Origin: Microdochium bolleyi
Taxonomy: Eukaryota; Ascomycota; Sordariomycetes; Xylariales; Microdochiaceae
NCBI GenBank assembly: GCA_001566295.1
Contig: KQ964297.1
Coordinates: 5,736 to 49,401, forward strand
DNA: 43,666 nucleotides
Direction of reading: 5' to 3'
Below, piece after piece: positions 9,938 to 21,129 of this stretch. The stretch's first letter is position 1, and every line of letters begins with the position of its first letter. The notes beneath the pieces were generated by a model. That model did no database searches. It was not told where the DNA came from and was given only the letters and a program-made list of their open reading frames with translations. The position numbers and the translations under genes were made by a program.

Positions 9938-11082
9938 CGCCTAAATCGTGATGGGAAACAAGAGGCTTTCCTTCTCAAGTCGGCTCTGGGAGGCTTTGGT
10001 CGGTCTTTAGTCGTGCGGTTGTACTGGTGAGCATTATGGTGGAAGCGTTGGGCCTTGACGGGTGTCTTATTCTACTTGGTAGAACAATTGACATATTGAG
10101 TTGACGTCATGTCACCTCACATCTGAACAATCGCGAGGTTGTCCGTGATTTGCGAGCGCTGGAAATGGATGCCCCTCATGGTGGAAGCCACTTCTTTGCG
10201 CGCATACCAGGCCTCGCAAGTCACAAAGGTCCAGTCCATTGTCAGATTCAACGCCCCACCCAGCATTCCCTCCCTGATGGACTTCAACCCGCCGGGGCAA
10301 AGAGGAACGATGCTGCACATCCAGCTCGGTGCTGCCATTACCACCCAGGACCTTAACGAGGGCATTGTCGGCCTGATTGACAGCTACCGCAGCAATAATT
10401 GCTGTTCAATGTGCGGGGAGCTATGATTTCCTCTGCGCCCATTGCGCCTCGCTACGAGAATCGCAATCTGCGTGAAATCTTTACAGCTACATATGGCGAA
10501 CGAAGCATTGTCTCTGAGTGCTATCGTACTTGTTCGGGATTCCTGCTCGTGCTCTGTTTGGACTCGAACGAAAAAGCCAGACGACCATCTTATTGCGTTG
10601 CGCAGCACGGTAACACCATGAGTTGAAACAGTTCAATGTCAAACGCCCCTAAAAGAGAACTCTAGTACGAGCCATTGAACGCATTCTGGGATTGCCCCAA
10701 GGACGCCGTGTGTGAGGTCGAATGCATCTCCGACCACAAGCTAGCTTACCCCGGACTTTGCTCATTTCTGGAGTCGGGGAACCAACCTGGTTTATGCGCC
10801 ACTGCGGACCTTGGCGCCGTTCCTTGAAATGTGGAACTTTGCATCTAGGGGGTGGAAGTGGAGCGGCCGCAGCCAAAATTGGAGTAGCTGACAGTATTGA
10901 AGCGGCCAGCTGGTGAGGCAGGCGTAACTGTGGGATGTAGACTCGAAGGAGATGCGCAATGTTTTTTAGTGCACATCGGGAAACGGAGTCACAGCATCGC
11001 AACACATACGGACACTTCTCGTAAAGGAAGACAGGCCCTCCTGGGTGTTGTGCTCGACTGCCTCTCCTATGTTACTGTATAA
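9938..11082. other. Gene-poor stretch with weak frames
   Basis: Overlapping short frames on both strands do not match known families. The most protein-like is 10117-10365 (-), whose C-terminal part reads MDWTFVTCEAWYARK... ending ITDNLAIVQM; it may be a remnant exon. Frames at 10139-10426 (+) and 10649-11005 (-) are also unrecognised. None is annotated as a gene. Confidence 0.35.
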
Positions 11083-12714
11083 TCAAGCACGCCGCTGCTT
11101 GTAAGCGTTCGGCCTTTGAATCCTATTGGCAGCTTGTTACGGGCTTAAGCTTGTCGAAGCTTAGACGTGTTGCGGATGTCTGGCTGTGCTACGTGCAGAT
11201 TACACGCGAAGGAGATCTAGAGCTCATACTATGTCCTCGACTCATTCGCAAAGGAGTGGATCCACATATGTAGATAAGATAAGCTTGCTTAGTCATATAT
11301 AGAAGGTGTACCTTGATCGCCCGAATGCGATATTTGCGACCTTACAATTGTCACCTGCACTAATGAGTAGCGCTTTATAAATGCATAGCACAGGGTTATC
11401 GTTTTGGTCTAGGCTCCGATAACGGGCCTAGCAGTCGATTCACCATCGATCCTGGCGTTTTATGACAATGGCATATCTAAAGGTTAGTGCTTGATCCATT
11501 ATTCCTATAAGCTATTAACTGTGAACCGATCGTTAATTGCCGATAGTGAGCTTTATATCTGAACTAATATCTCGATATAGTACTTCACTACTGGTGTGAC
11601 AAGATTATGGCACGGATAGCATAGACTAGACTCGGTATCTGAGGTGGCAAATACTCTCTATCTGCCGTAATGAAGAGCGACAACTGGCAGAACCTCCTCG
11701 AGGGACCTTGCTTGCCTGCTAATTCCCAGCTATATCCCGATATAGAAGCGCATGCGAGCACTGGTATACTTGGGCGAAGTTATGATAACTCTTGCTCATT
11801 TTCAAGATCCTAAGGGCAGTTATATCAGTACCATTAAAGTCTTCTCTTGGTTGGCACTGTTTTTCAAACGATACTAGAACTGTCTTAACAATCATACATC
11901 CTCCTAGCGTTACTATTTGGGTTGGCGAGTAATAACATCAGGCGCATAAGCAAGCGGTAAGCCGAGATCAATAAAATACAAGAGTGAGAGATATTATAAG
12001 AGCGGGCGCGAAACGTAATAGACAGTAGCGAAGCTTGTGTCTACAGTGGAAACACAACAACTAATAACACCGCCTAACCTTCAGGCTTGCTCTATCCTCG
12101 CTATAAGTATCTCAGTACTTCAATCTCGATCCGAAGTTGGGCTGCATTCCCTGTCTCGCGCTATCCGGCACATAATAAATTGACCGCGTTCCGGTAGCGT
12201 TCTGCTACAAACATGTTAGTATTAGAACTCTGTATTAAGAAGAATTTCGTACGAATTCCGTGCTTCGTGCGATCACGCCACTTCTGTTCGATTGATTGCT
12301 TTCTGGATTAAGTATAAATGAAATATCCATGCGGTGGTTCCGGGTCCTACGGCTGTCGACGACGACATGATCTCTGGTGTTCGAAACCTGGGATCTCGGA
12401 TTAGAGTGAGGAGGGGATGTGACAGAGTTCATTGTATTAGCCTTAAGGTGCAACAGAGCAAATCACTCAGGGTCGACCAGCTACTGATTTATGTACTGGA
12501 AGAACACTGTCCGTGGTTGCAAGACCCTAGGCATATCGCGACAGCAGCAAGAGCACCGAGAATGGCTCTTCCGGGCTATCCTTCCTTTACTAGAGAGGAC
12601 TGCCGACAAGCGCCATAAACAGTCTAGGGTATCTGTTCGGGACGAGATATTAATATTTCAGGCACAGCGCAGCTCATTCGGTCGACCAAGCTCATCATCG
12701 CAACAGTAACAGTT
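11083..12714. other. AT-rich gene-free tract
   Basis: About 1.6 kb rich in TA dinucleotides has stops in all frames for most of its length and only short frames near the right end (12235-12453 -, 12334-12618 +, 12491-12709 +). It looks like old, decayed repeat DNA, but no element family, terminal repeat or transposase motif could be recognised. Confidence 0.4.
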
Positions 12715-12956
12715 ATGATTCTCGGACGCTATATCTCTATACCTGTAGAAATGGCGCAAGCTATACAGTGGAAAGAGAGAGTGCTAACGAGCTCCAATCC
12801 ATCTTCCTATACCTGCTCAATGCATATCGAGGATCCTCTGATCCAGCATCTCCTATGTATAATCAGGACTAGCTGGCCTAATAAGGTACTTCTTATCTTC
12901 GTTCTCTATGTGCTTACGGCTAACAGTACCAGTCTGAGCAAGATGAGATAACTGAT

Positions 12957-13337
12957 TTGATCGATGTGTGCGAGGAGTTGTACGAATCTGGATCCATCTT
13001 TGGATCTGTCGACCTCAACGTCCCTTTTCTTGCAAAATTCTCGAACTGGACCGACTTCGAGAGTTATATTCTTGCACGGAAGCATCGGGCCACTGGACTG
13101 ATTCTCGGCCTTTGCGCCATGCCCGATCTATTCCTTAACTGTGCAAGCCAGCCAGCCTGCACAGCAGATGCACTACAAGGCGAGTCATTGTTCAATGGGT
13201 CATTATGGGCGGATTACCACCCTGCCTGGGAGTTCTATAGGACCTTAGGGTACGACGGGTCCGCTGCTTGCGTAAACTGTGTCTTCGGGGGCAGCTATAG
13301 GACGCAGCCGGTGGGCTTAAGAGGCATAGTAGCTTAA
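12957..13337 (+). CDS. Unrecognised coding segment (possible internal exon)
   Basis: This 126-codon frame opens at a TTG, not an ATG, so if real it is probably an exon with its start upstream (an ATG frame lies at 12715-12951). Its composition is protein-like: SNWTDFESYILARK, several Cys and Trp, and a Gly-rich end. Cys residues cluster at LFLNCASQPAC and ACVNCVFGG. I do not recognise a family. It may belong with the frame at 13476-14159, but I found no splice pair that clearly joins them. Confidence 0.35.
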   Translation: MIDVCEELYESGSIFGSVDLNVPFLAKFSNWTDFESYILARKHRATGLILGLCAMPDLFLNCASQPACTADALQGESLFNGSLWADYHPAWEFYRTLGYDGSAACVNCVFGGSYRTQPVGLRGIVA

Positions 13338-13475
13338 CTGTAGTTCAAAGTTGCAAACGCTGGAAATGGATGCATTCTAGGTATAAATTCCAGTCGAGGT
13401 CACCCCATCTTTCAACATAAGCCCGAGAGGTGAACTTTATATTCAACAATCACAGAGGAAGAACCCTGTATCACT

Positions 13476-14159
13476 ATGTGTGTGTTAGTTATCCTTGCGA
13501 AGTATAGCTGTGAATGCACTGAGAAATCCCTCAGAGGATGCTCTAACATCTCGGAGATACTTCAGGAAGGATACTTTCTGGGACAGAGTGGCGAAGTTCG
13601 TGCTTTGTGGCGCGATGAGTGCCCATTACACAAAGCTCTTTTTGTGCGCAAGACTCTTCTGAGAGTTCAAAGAAGGACTGAGAGCCTGGACGAAGAGCAG
13701 CCACTGGCCTGGTTCCGTCACATCATCCGCGGCCGTTCATACTTTATGCAACGTGGAGAGCACGAGTCGTGGCTAGAGCTGGCCCGGAAGTGGTGGCTAA
13801 CTATTGCCGAGGAAGTCTCACATACACCGCATCGATCTTCATCACTAACGACTCAAGCTGTTCAAGCTGCAACCGAAATCGAGGGTCCTGCTTTCAAGGA
13901 AGCATATTACCACCTACTGGATTGGCTCTCGAGATGGAAAGGACATGATGGAGGAGTGCCCTCAGACTCTGAGAATATTACAGCCAGAGATTTCGCTTGT
14001 CATTTAGAGGACAGGTCCTTCTTCTTCGACCATTTGTGTTATCACTCAGAGAGCGAGTTTTCACCACCGCAAGCCTCAAAATTTGGAAATGCTGAGATGC
14101 CATGGGAAGTCCGACTTCTGCTAGGACTTCCGCTAATCCCTATTAGGAACCTCGGTTAG
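13476..14159 (+). CDS. Hypothetical protein with Cys-rich N-terminus
   Basis: A 227-codon ATG frame. The first ~50 residues have a CxC and spaced-Cys pattern (YSCECTEK, RGC, RDECPLHK), loosely like small fungal proteins of unknown function that begin with MC and contain CxC and CP motifs; this link is weak. The rest is rich in Trp and charged helices (WLELARKWWLTIAEE, YYHLLDWLSRW) and ends at a clean stop. No catalytic motif, signal peptide or membrane segment is seen. Coding status rests on length and composition. Confidence 0.5.
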   Translation: MCVLVILAKYSCECTEKSLRGCSNISEILQEGYFLGQSGEVRALWRDECPLHKALFVRKTLLRVQRRTESLDEEQPLAWFRHIIRGRSYFMQRGEHESWLELARKWWLTIAEEVSHTPHRSSSLTTQAVQAATEIEGPAFKEAYYHLLDWLSRWKGHDGGVPSDSENITARDFACHLEDRSFFFDHLCYHSESEFSPPQASKFGNAEMPWEVRLLLGLPLIPIRNLG

Positions 14160-14848
14160 TAGGAGAGCTCGTATCACTTCTCCTCGATTTATCTAGCACA
14201 GCTATGCTTGAAGTTGTCTCCTCCAAAGGTTAATAGCTCTTAGCCCTGCGGCTAAACATGGATCGATCCATGGATCGACTCATTGTTCTCCTAGAAGCAC
14301 AACGTGGCGGACGTGGCGCTTCGATCCTACAGAGCTTGCTGTCGCTGGCAGCATCGCTCCTGTTCATCGTTCGATGTGCCCTAAGGGTCATACCTGATTT
14401 TCTGCCCAGCACGTGCCCGAACTAATCAGGTACAACACATTTTCTAGGGAAGGAGAGGTGGGACAGGAAGGGGTTCAAGGGCTGGCGTCCTCGTAGCCGA
14501 GGCATCGCGATGAAGGTCTTCGAAGCGGTTCCGCACTTCCCACGCCAGTTGTCAAGACTGTCGTCAGACTCATAAAGCAACCTGTTCTGGTCCGTCTGCG
14601 GGCGTCTAGTTAGACATTCGATCGTAGTTGCAATATATCTCCGCCTATGCAATAAACAGACCAGCTTTTGTCAACTGCACTTCGCGCATAGTAGTAGAAT
14701 TTTCGCGGATAAAGTGTCCCTATTGCTTAACAGATGCGTAACATAATACGTAACATAAGTAACATAATACGTACCATAATATTATAACCTAACTTATACT
14801 AAACTAGACATAACTATAAGAGATAGACTCATATTTCCACTACATCAT
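14160..14848. other. Intergenic with short AT-rich tandem repeat
   Basis: No gene is supported. A short palindrome catggatcgatccatg lies near 14258-14273. A degenerate AT-rich tandem built on acataatacgta occurs at about 14740-14780, just before the 3' end of the SKP1-like gene on the minus strand. Confidence 0.45.
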
Positions 14849-15841
14849 TTAATATCCAAACAAGACAGGCTCTTGATATTCCTCAATAGAAGTATCAATG
14901 CATGTCCATGTGAGACTGCGACAATTTAGGCTGGGGCTTTCCTTGCAAGCGATATCTATCCTTCCATTCGCTTCGGTTTTACTCCTCAATGTGCGAACAC
15001 CGATGTTCTTAAGATATATCAGCTGTATCGATCTTTCGTTATCGTGCCCTCGGAAGACCAGCTTATCCTCAAGACCCGGAACTTGTGAGTGGTCGCCCCT
15101 GAGCAATTCTGAAATATTCAGTACCTGCTTCGAAGCTACCATCGTACATTCCCAGGTCTTCTCATTAAACTCGTGTTCTTTTAAAGCTTCCCGCAGCAGT
15201 GAATGCATTCCATACAAGTCGCCATCAAAGTCCATGCTCGATAGCAATAGGTATGGGGGGCTTTCTCCGAGTTTCTTAGCGACCAAGACAGGATTTATCT
15301 TGCAGGCGAAGACAGCTTCGAACCACTTATCCGATCTAAATAGGCTAGTCCATAGTTGATTATGTTCTTGCTGTTGGGCTGTGATCTGGAGTCTGCCCTG
15401 GTCGACCAGCGCACGCAATAGGAAAGGTGAGATGTTCTTGGCAATATGAGCCTGCTGGTGAGGCCGCAGTTTGTCGACTCCACTAATAGCTCCATCTGTG
15501 AGCAACCTAGCTGCCTTCTTACAAGCACCCTGGAGTAGCGATTCGAATTTGAGGATGTCCGCTACATTGACTATGTCGAGTAGCTTATCCTTTGTCCGCT
15601 CCCAAAAGGCATGTTGCCATACTTGCGTTTCAGAAAGAATATCCTGATTTAGCCCAGACGTCTGGGACAACTTGGTATACCACTGTATTACATTCTCAAG
15701 CACGCTCCCGTCGGCGAAGCTTATCGAAATTGGCTCGCTATTAAGATTTTCGCGTCTGTCATTAAGCACTGAGTCTGGCAGAATGCATTTAGGGATCTCG
15801 ATTCGTTTCTTATCCCGGCTTAGTAGAATAACCTTCTCCAT
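14849..15841 (-). CDS. SKP1-like protein with long C-terminal extension
   Basis: A 330-codon ATG frame. Residues 1-~57 follow the SKP1 POZ/BTB-like fold: VILLSRDKKRIEIPK, then SFADGSVLENVIQWYT, matching the SKP1 pattern ending in VIQWCT. Residues ~74-114 match the SKP1 C-terminal part (VWQHAFW, KLLDIVNVADIL, LLQGACKKAARLL). SKP1 is the adaptor that links F-box proteins to cullin ubiquitin ligases. Canonical SKP1 is about 165 residues; here about 200 extra unrecognised residues follow, and the classic end (pEEIR) is replaced. It may therefore be a specialised adaptor or a substrate-binding protein rather than the core SCF subunit. A TATA-like tataaaa lies 3-9 nt upstream of the ATG, too close to be its promoter. 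The gene is divergent from the ankyrin NLR starting at 16799. Confidence 0.75.
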   Translation of the reverse strand: MEKVILLSRDKKRIEIPKCILPDSVLNDRRENLNSEPISISFADGSVLENVIQWYTKLSQTSGLNQDILSETQVWQHAFWERTKDKLLDIVNVADILKFESLLQGACKKAARLLTDGAISGVDKLRPHQQAHIAKNISPFLLRALVDQGRLQITAQQQEHNQLWTSLFRSDKWFEAVFACKINPVLVAKKLGESPPYLLLSSMDFDGDLYGMHSLLREALKEHEFNEKTWECTMVASKQVLNISELLRGDHSQVPGLEDKLVFRGHDNERSIQLIYLKNIGVRTLRSKTEANGRIDIACKESPSLNCRSLTWTCIDTSIEEYQEPVLFGY

Positions 15842-16798
15842 AGGTATAAAAGATCAGAGAATAACGCGATGAGTGGTGGGATCAAATATGAACAGGCCAA
15901 CGGTATGTATTTATAGCCAGCCTCGCACGCGTGCGGGGAGGAGCTAGCCCTTGCAGAGCTTGAGCCCAGTCTTGGCAACATCCCGCCTCCGGAATCCCTG
16001 GCCTTTGCGTACTCCTTGTTCTGACGTGCCTCCATAATCCGCTCCCATACTAGCACGGATAGGTTGCGAGCAATCATAAGTTAGCATGTTACAGTACAGT
16101 ACAGTAGTGACCACAATCAGTGTCCACTTTATCGACATTAGTTGCGTTTTCCGCACTGACCAGCTAGTGTGGCGCAATGTGGCGTGTACAGTGCAAGCTG
16201 CCCCGCAACAAGTACTCGCCAGAATTGGCTTCCGGTCCACCGCAAGTTGACGAGCCACACTTCTTCGTCCTCCATCTGCATATAGAAACTGGATACAGTG
16301 TCACGACTGAGCGCAAGCCTACAGTATCATGGGCTTGGAAAGCGCAATTGGTACAGACAGGTTCTGATTCATCGTCTCCAGGGACCAGTCGGAGACTACG
16401 AGAATATGGGGCCAGGAACAGCGCCGAGCGATCAGAATCAAGTAGGGAGAAGCTGATGGTGCTGAACACGTCGCGAAGTCTGTATCATTGAGTTGGGCAG
16501 GGGACAGAGTGTTCAGGCGACCAGCAGGACTTGGAAGGAAGCGCCGGTGGCTGGCCGCTCGAACCTCGCGGTTACGGCGAACCTCACTCAGCCACATCCA
16601 CAGGCGTTTTTCATCCGCCATGCAAAGCCAGCCAATGGTGACGGGCTGTTCAGCCTTGCAGCAGGCTGTGCTGACCATTTTCTGCCTCGTAGGCTGCTTA
16701 CACAACTGACAATCTGGTATTAAAAACAGCGTGCCATAGGATGCGGGGTCGACAATTCCTTCCGCGCTCTCGCGCGTCGCCCGCCAGGAATCGCAAAG
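15842..16798. promoter_or_regulatory. Shared upstream region of SKP1-like and NACHT-ankyrin genes
   Basis: This is 0.96 kb between two divergent genes. It holds no supported gene; the longer minus-strand frame at 16319-17110 lies partly over the NLR exons and is a shadow. A short tandem acagtacagtacagta is at about 16091-16107. Promoter elements for both genes must lie here, but none can be identified with confidence. Confidence 0.45.
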
Positions 16799-19656
16799 AT
16801 GAGTTTCGGATTCGGTGTTGGCGACTTTCTTGCAGTCATCAAGCTCGTTAAAAAGATTCGCACGGACTTCGCAGATGCACCAAAGCAATTCGAGCACATT
16901 TCCACCGAGTACGTCACTTCTCGTAGCCAGCATGGCAGTGCTGTCCTGACCGCTCTCGCAACGCAGGGTCCGAAGTCTAGCGATCGTCCTCCAAGATATC
17001 GAAATCTTTGTTTCTAGCGACCACGTTTCCGACACCCAGAAGCAGGATCTGGCTACGATCCTCGCCGGCTGCGACCGGACTTTAAGAGACACGGAGAAGG
17101 CCTTGGACAAGTACTGCGATCTAGGGAATCAGAGGCAGAGCATTGCACAGGCAGCAAGAAGAGCATGGAAGCGACTGACGTTCGAGCCTGACGACATCCG
17201 GCAGCTTCGAAGTCGGATCTCGTCTCACGTCACGTTGCTGAGTTCCCTAGTCGGCGGCGTAACGAGAGACAATGTCGCCAAGATCGTAAAGCGACAAGAC
17301 CAACAAGCACACGAAGAGGTTCTTGACTGGATTACTCCAATCGACTATGCCGCCCAGCAATCGGACTTCATCAATCGGCGCCAGGCAGGAACAGGCCAGT
17401 GGCTGCTCGATTCAAGCGAGTATCAGAACTGGATTGCGTTTGCGAAGGAACCACTCTTCTGTCCTGGAATCCCGGGTGCCGGGAAAACCATCCTGGCCTC
17501 TGTTGTAGTGAATGACCTACTCGAAAGGTTCCCTCCTGACGGCTCGACTGCAATTTGCTACATCTACTGCAACTTTCGCCGCACAGGGGAACAGAAGCTC
17601 AACGATCTACTAGGCAGTCTTCTCAGGCAACTAACGCAGGGTCAGATCCCATTCCCGCGCAGCGTCTTGGAACTCTATGAACGACACAAAGACCGACGGA
17701 CTCGGCCATCTATCGAGGAGATTCGCACGACGCTCCATTCCGTGACAGCTAGCTGTTCCAGGGTATTCGTCGTAGTTGATGCTCTTGACGAGTGCGACGT
17801 ATCTAACAGCTGCCGCCAGGCATTTATATCTGAGCTTCTCCACCTTCAGACTCAGTCGATGGTGAATCTGCTAGCGACCTCACGTTTCATACCAGAAATC
17901 ACCGAGAGATTCTCCCAGAGCATGAACATGGAAATCCGTGCAACAATGGATGACATTGACTGCTATCTGAAAGGCTGTATGCTAAGCCTTCCGAGTTTCG
18001 TATCGTCCAATATCGATCTCCAAGAAAAGATCAAAGAGAAGATTATCAACTCTGCAGACGGAATGTGCGTGTACCTCCTCTCTAGATGGGTTCATACTGA
18101 CTCTCGACAGGTTTCTCCTTGCAAAGTTGCATCTTGACTCGCTCAGAGGCAAACGTTCTCCGAAGGCTATCCGAAGCGCGCTCGAGGGACTCGCGACGGG
18201 GTCAGATGCGTATGATGCTGCGTACACCGACGCGATGTATCGTATCAAAGGTCAGCTCCCTGAGCAGGAGCAACTTGCATTCCAAGCACTCTCCTGGATC
18301 GCCTGCGCGAAAAGGCCTTTAAAAACAGTCGAACTACTACACGCGCTCGGCACCGAGCCTGAGGAGTCCGCTTTTGATGAAGAGAACATTCCTGATATTC
18401 GAGAAGTGCTCGCCAACTGCTGTGGCTTAGTTACGGTCGACGAACAGACCGGGATAGTACGCCTTGTCCACTACACAACACAGGAGTACTTTGAAAGGAC
18501 CCAGAACAAATGGCTTCCGGATTGCCAAGCCTACTTGACGGAAGTTTGCGTCACTTATCTGTCTTTCAGCGTGTTCAAAGCCGGGAGATGCGAGAGCGAC
18601 CAAGACTTCAAGAATCGACTGAATACGTATCAGCTGTACGACTACGCTAGCCACTACTGGGGTGAACACGCCAAATTCGCTACTAGCTACGAATGGACCA
18701 GTTCGTTCCTTGAAATACAGTCTCAGGTTGATTCTGTAGTTCAGGTATTCCTAGAGGAAGAGGCGTCGTATTACCTTCCCTACTCTACGACGGAAATATC
18801 GATACACATGACTGGGTTGCACCTCGTGGCCATGTTTGGAATTCAAAAAGCGGTTGTGTATTCTCTTCAGTTTCATGACCACGATGGGAAGGACAGTTTC
18901 GACAGAACACCCTTGTCATATGCCGCCGGGAATGGAAACGAAGATGTGGTGCGGCTGTTACTCGAGCACAAAGCCGCTGTCGACTCGAAGTGCGTAAATG
19001 ACCGTACACCGTTGTCATTTGCCACCGAGAATGGATACGAAGCTATGGTACGGCTGCTACTCGAGCACAAGGCCGATGCTGACTCGAAGGACGAAGATGG
19101 CCGTACACCGTTGTCATATNNNNNNNNNNNNNNNNNNNNNNNNNNNNNNNNNNNNNNNNNNNNNNNNNNNNNNNNNNNNNNNNNNNNNNNNNNNNNNNNN
19201 NNNNNNNNNNNNNNNNNNNNNNNNNNNNNNNNNNNNNNNNNNNNNNNNNNNNNNNNNNNNNNNNNNNNNNNNNNNNNNNNNNNNNNNNNNNNNNNNNNNN
19301 NNNNNNNNNNNNNNNNNNNNNNNNNNNNNNNNNNNNNNNNNNNNNNNNNNNNNNNNNNNNNNNNNNNNNNNNNNNNNNNNNNNNNNNNNNNNNNNNNNNN
19401 NNNNNNNNNNNNNNNNNNNNNNNNNNNNNNNNNNNNNNNNNNNNNNNNNNNNNNNNNNNNNNNNNNNNNNNNNNNNNNNNNNNNNNNNNNNNNNNNNNNT
19501 AATTCTGGCAACACGCCGTTATTATATGCCGCCAGGTACGGATACGAAGCTGTAGTGCGGCTTCTGCTAGAGAATAACGCAGCCTACAACGGATTCACAG
19601 GTCTGGTGAACCCCCTTATCTACGAGTCTACAGTGTCCCTTGAATCCCAGGATTAG
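16799..19656 (+). CDS. NLR/STAND protein: NACHT ATPase and ankyrin repeats
   Basis: Three exons, 16799-16908, 16967-18064 and 18111-19656, are joined by 58-nt and 46-nt introns; both have CTGAC-like branch sites, and the joined frame restores motifs (EVRSLAIVLQDIE, GMFLLAKLHLDSL). The order is a helical N-terminal domain of the kind found on fungal STAND proteins (~1-80), a linker GTGQWLLDSSEYQNW, a NACHT ATPase with P-loop GIPGAGKT at about 204-211 and Walker B VFVVVDALDE near 303-312, a helical region with VHYTTQEYFERT, then 33-residue ankyrin repeats. The family senses non-self or damage through the repeats and signals cell death; this is family knowledge. The array is interrupted by an assembly gap, so the total length (about 917 codons as drawn) is provisional. 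The last repeat decays into an unrelated tail ending SLESQD. Confidence 0.85.
18907..19600 (+). repeat. 99-bp ankyrin-coding tandem repeats
   Basis: Repeat landmarks TPLSYA/TPLSFA start at 18907, 19006 and 19105, 99 bp apart, and again at 19513 after the gap. Neighbouring units are roughly four-fifths identical at nucleotide level. The distance 19105-19513 is 408 bp, close to four units, so the gap probably holds about three more repeats if its stated size is real. Confidence 0.8.
19120..19499. other. Assembly gap (380 N)
   Basis: A run of 380 undetermined bases lies inside the ankyrin array. The frame on both sides agrees with the drawn gap length. The gap sits in near-identical tandem repeats, which is the likely reason assembly failed. 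Confidence 0.98.
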
Positions 19657-20610
19657 CACGGTAAGGCCACTTTGCAGTGTGGAATGGATATGTGGAATGC
19701 TGTGACGTCAAGGAGGGTTCTCGCAGAGCATGGATGGGGTGATTCAGAGTGTTATTCAGTCGCCTTACCTTATAAAGCATACAATGTAGTGAATTTATAG
19801 CCATAAAGCCCTTTCATGAAGTTCTAAGGAACTTCATGATGATTAGTGAGTGCTTGGCAAGCATTCAAGCGTCCCACTAAGAGCTTTACGCCGCAAATGA
19901 ATATCTATGGCAGACTTCGGTATATTCCTAAAACTTTGTACTGAGGCTGTTGGCTGCAGGAGGAGTCAGCGCGCGAGGTCACTAAAGGCATGTTGGGCTG
20001 ATCGTGGAGGACTAGGGCGGGCTCAAGAGATTCAAGTGATTCCGCCCATTTCTTCATATCTGATCCATTACGTGGCAATACCCGGCAGAATTCCAGCGTC
20101 GCCTTCATGAAGGCCTCCAACGGTCTGCTGCTCGTACATGTGTTTCAGATCCAGGCCTAGCCGCATCGTAACCACGGCAACCTTCTTAAAGCTTACCTTC
20201 CAGGCTCCGCAACTTACACGGGAGCAGTGCCAAGTGCAGTATGGCATCATCGCCTTGTCTCGAGGTTCAGGAATACGCCACGCCTCTTTGGACGTTGTAT
20301 CAGCCCGTACGAGTACTGTAGTACAAGATTCTGCTCTGATCCAGCTTAGGCTCAACAGACCATCCTTTAATTGGATCGGCTCGTCATAATGGTCCGCAAG
20401 GAAAGGGTAAAACCCAACGACAGCAAGAAACGGAGGGTGGAGAACTTCTGAAAGACACATAGTGCTGAGCAATATTCACACAGTCCTAAGCCACAAGTGG
20501 ATTCACATGGCCCGTGCGCAAATCGTGTTGATTGAGTTGTTTGTGGACACTGATTGCGGTCACTACTGTAATGCCATCTGTTGATTTGATATTTGGACGT
20601 TTAGAGATGA
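19657..20610. other. Intergenic with unrecognised minus-strand frames
   Basis: A 134-codon frame at 20068-20472 (-) and an overlapping one at 19905-20120 (-) both look somewhat protein-like (FLAVVGFYPFLADHYDEP, LSLSWIRAESC; ATLEFCRVLPRNG) and could be one decayed gene broken by a frameshift near 20110. I do not recognise the product, so no gene is called. Confidence 0.35.
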
Positions 20611-21129
20611 CGTTTCCTCCTCCCACTGAGTTGTGGTAAACATCCACAAACGCATCAGCCACAGATAGTGCAAGCAGTACATGCCCCACGGAACCTGACG
20701 CTTGGCGCTAGCCTAAACTGGCCGACCTCCACTGGAAAGGTACCGATCGACTTGTTGATCTGATGAACAACACCATCCCACAACAGCCTTGGAACCGCTG
20801 ATCACTTTTTATGGTGAAATTTTGAATTAAAAACTTGATTTATGTCTATTTATGGTTGTGAGAGCCGATGAGGAGATGGTAATGGAAGGTGATTAACTGT
20901 GTCTTGAAATGCTTCCAGAAATTGGTGATTTTGGATCACTGGCTCGAGATCCGCCGCTGAGCAAAATTGATTTAGAGGGATCAGATGGCTTAAATTTGGT
21001 TCATCTATGACTTCCGAACAAGTTTGAATAGTCGCATGCGTATGGGCGGACTCAAGTGTATGTCAAAGTTCAAGTACCTGAATTTTGGCTCGGCACACGG
21101 GGTGGCTCGCGATGCAGGGATGGATGTTA
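20611..21129 (+). repeat. Dispersed ~0.5 kb repeat, copy 3
   Basis: Same ordered blocks as copies 1 and 2: tttcctcctccca, agtacatgcc, gcgctagcc, ggtaccgatcg, ccacaacagcc, ggctcgagatccg, gatcagatggc, gtatgggcgga, atgtcaaag, ttttggctcggcaca and gggatggatgtta at the end. It has the same orientation as copy 2. It begins about 0.95 kb after the stop of the NACHT-ankyrin gene. Sequence after the shared end is unrelated between copies, which fixes one boundary. Confidence 0.8.

Noticed and set aside
12370..12395. Pol III B-box-like tgttcgaaacc
   Set aside because: No matching T-stem, D-arm or acceptor stem around it.
16319..17110. 263-codon minus-strand frame
   Set aside because: It overlaps the verified first exons of the NACHT-ankyrin gene in antisense and has no family match.
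18873..19514. Minus-strand frame through the N gap
   Set aside because: Mostly undetermined bases and antisense to the ankyrin repeats.
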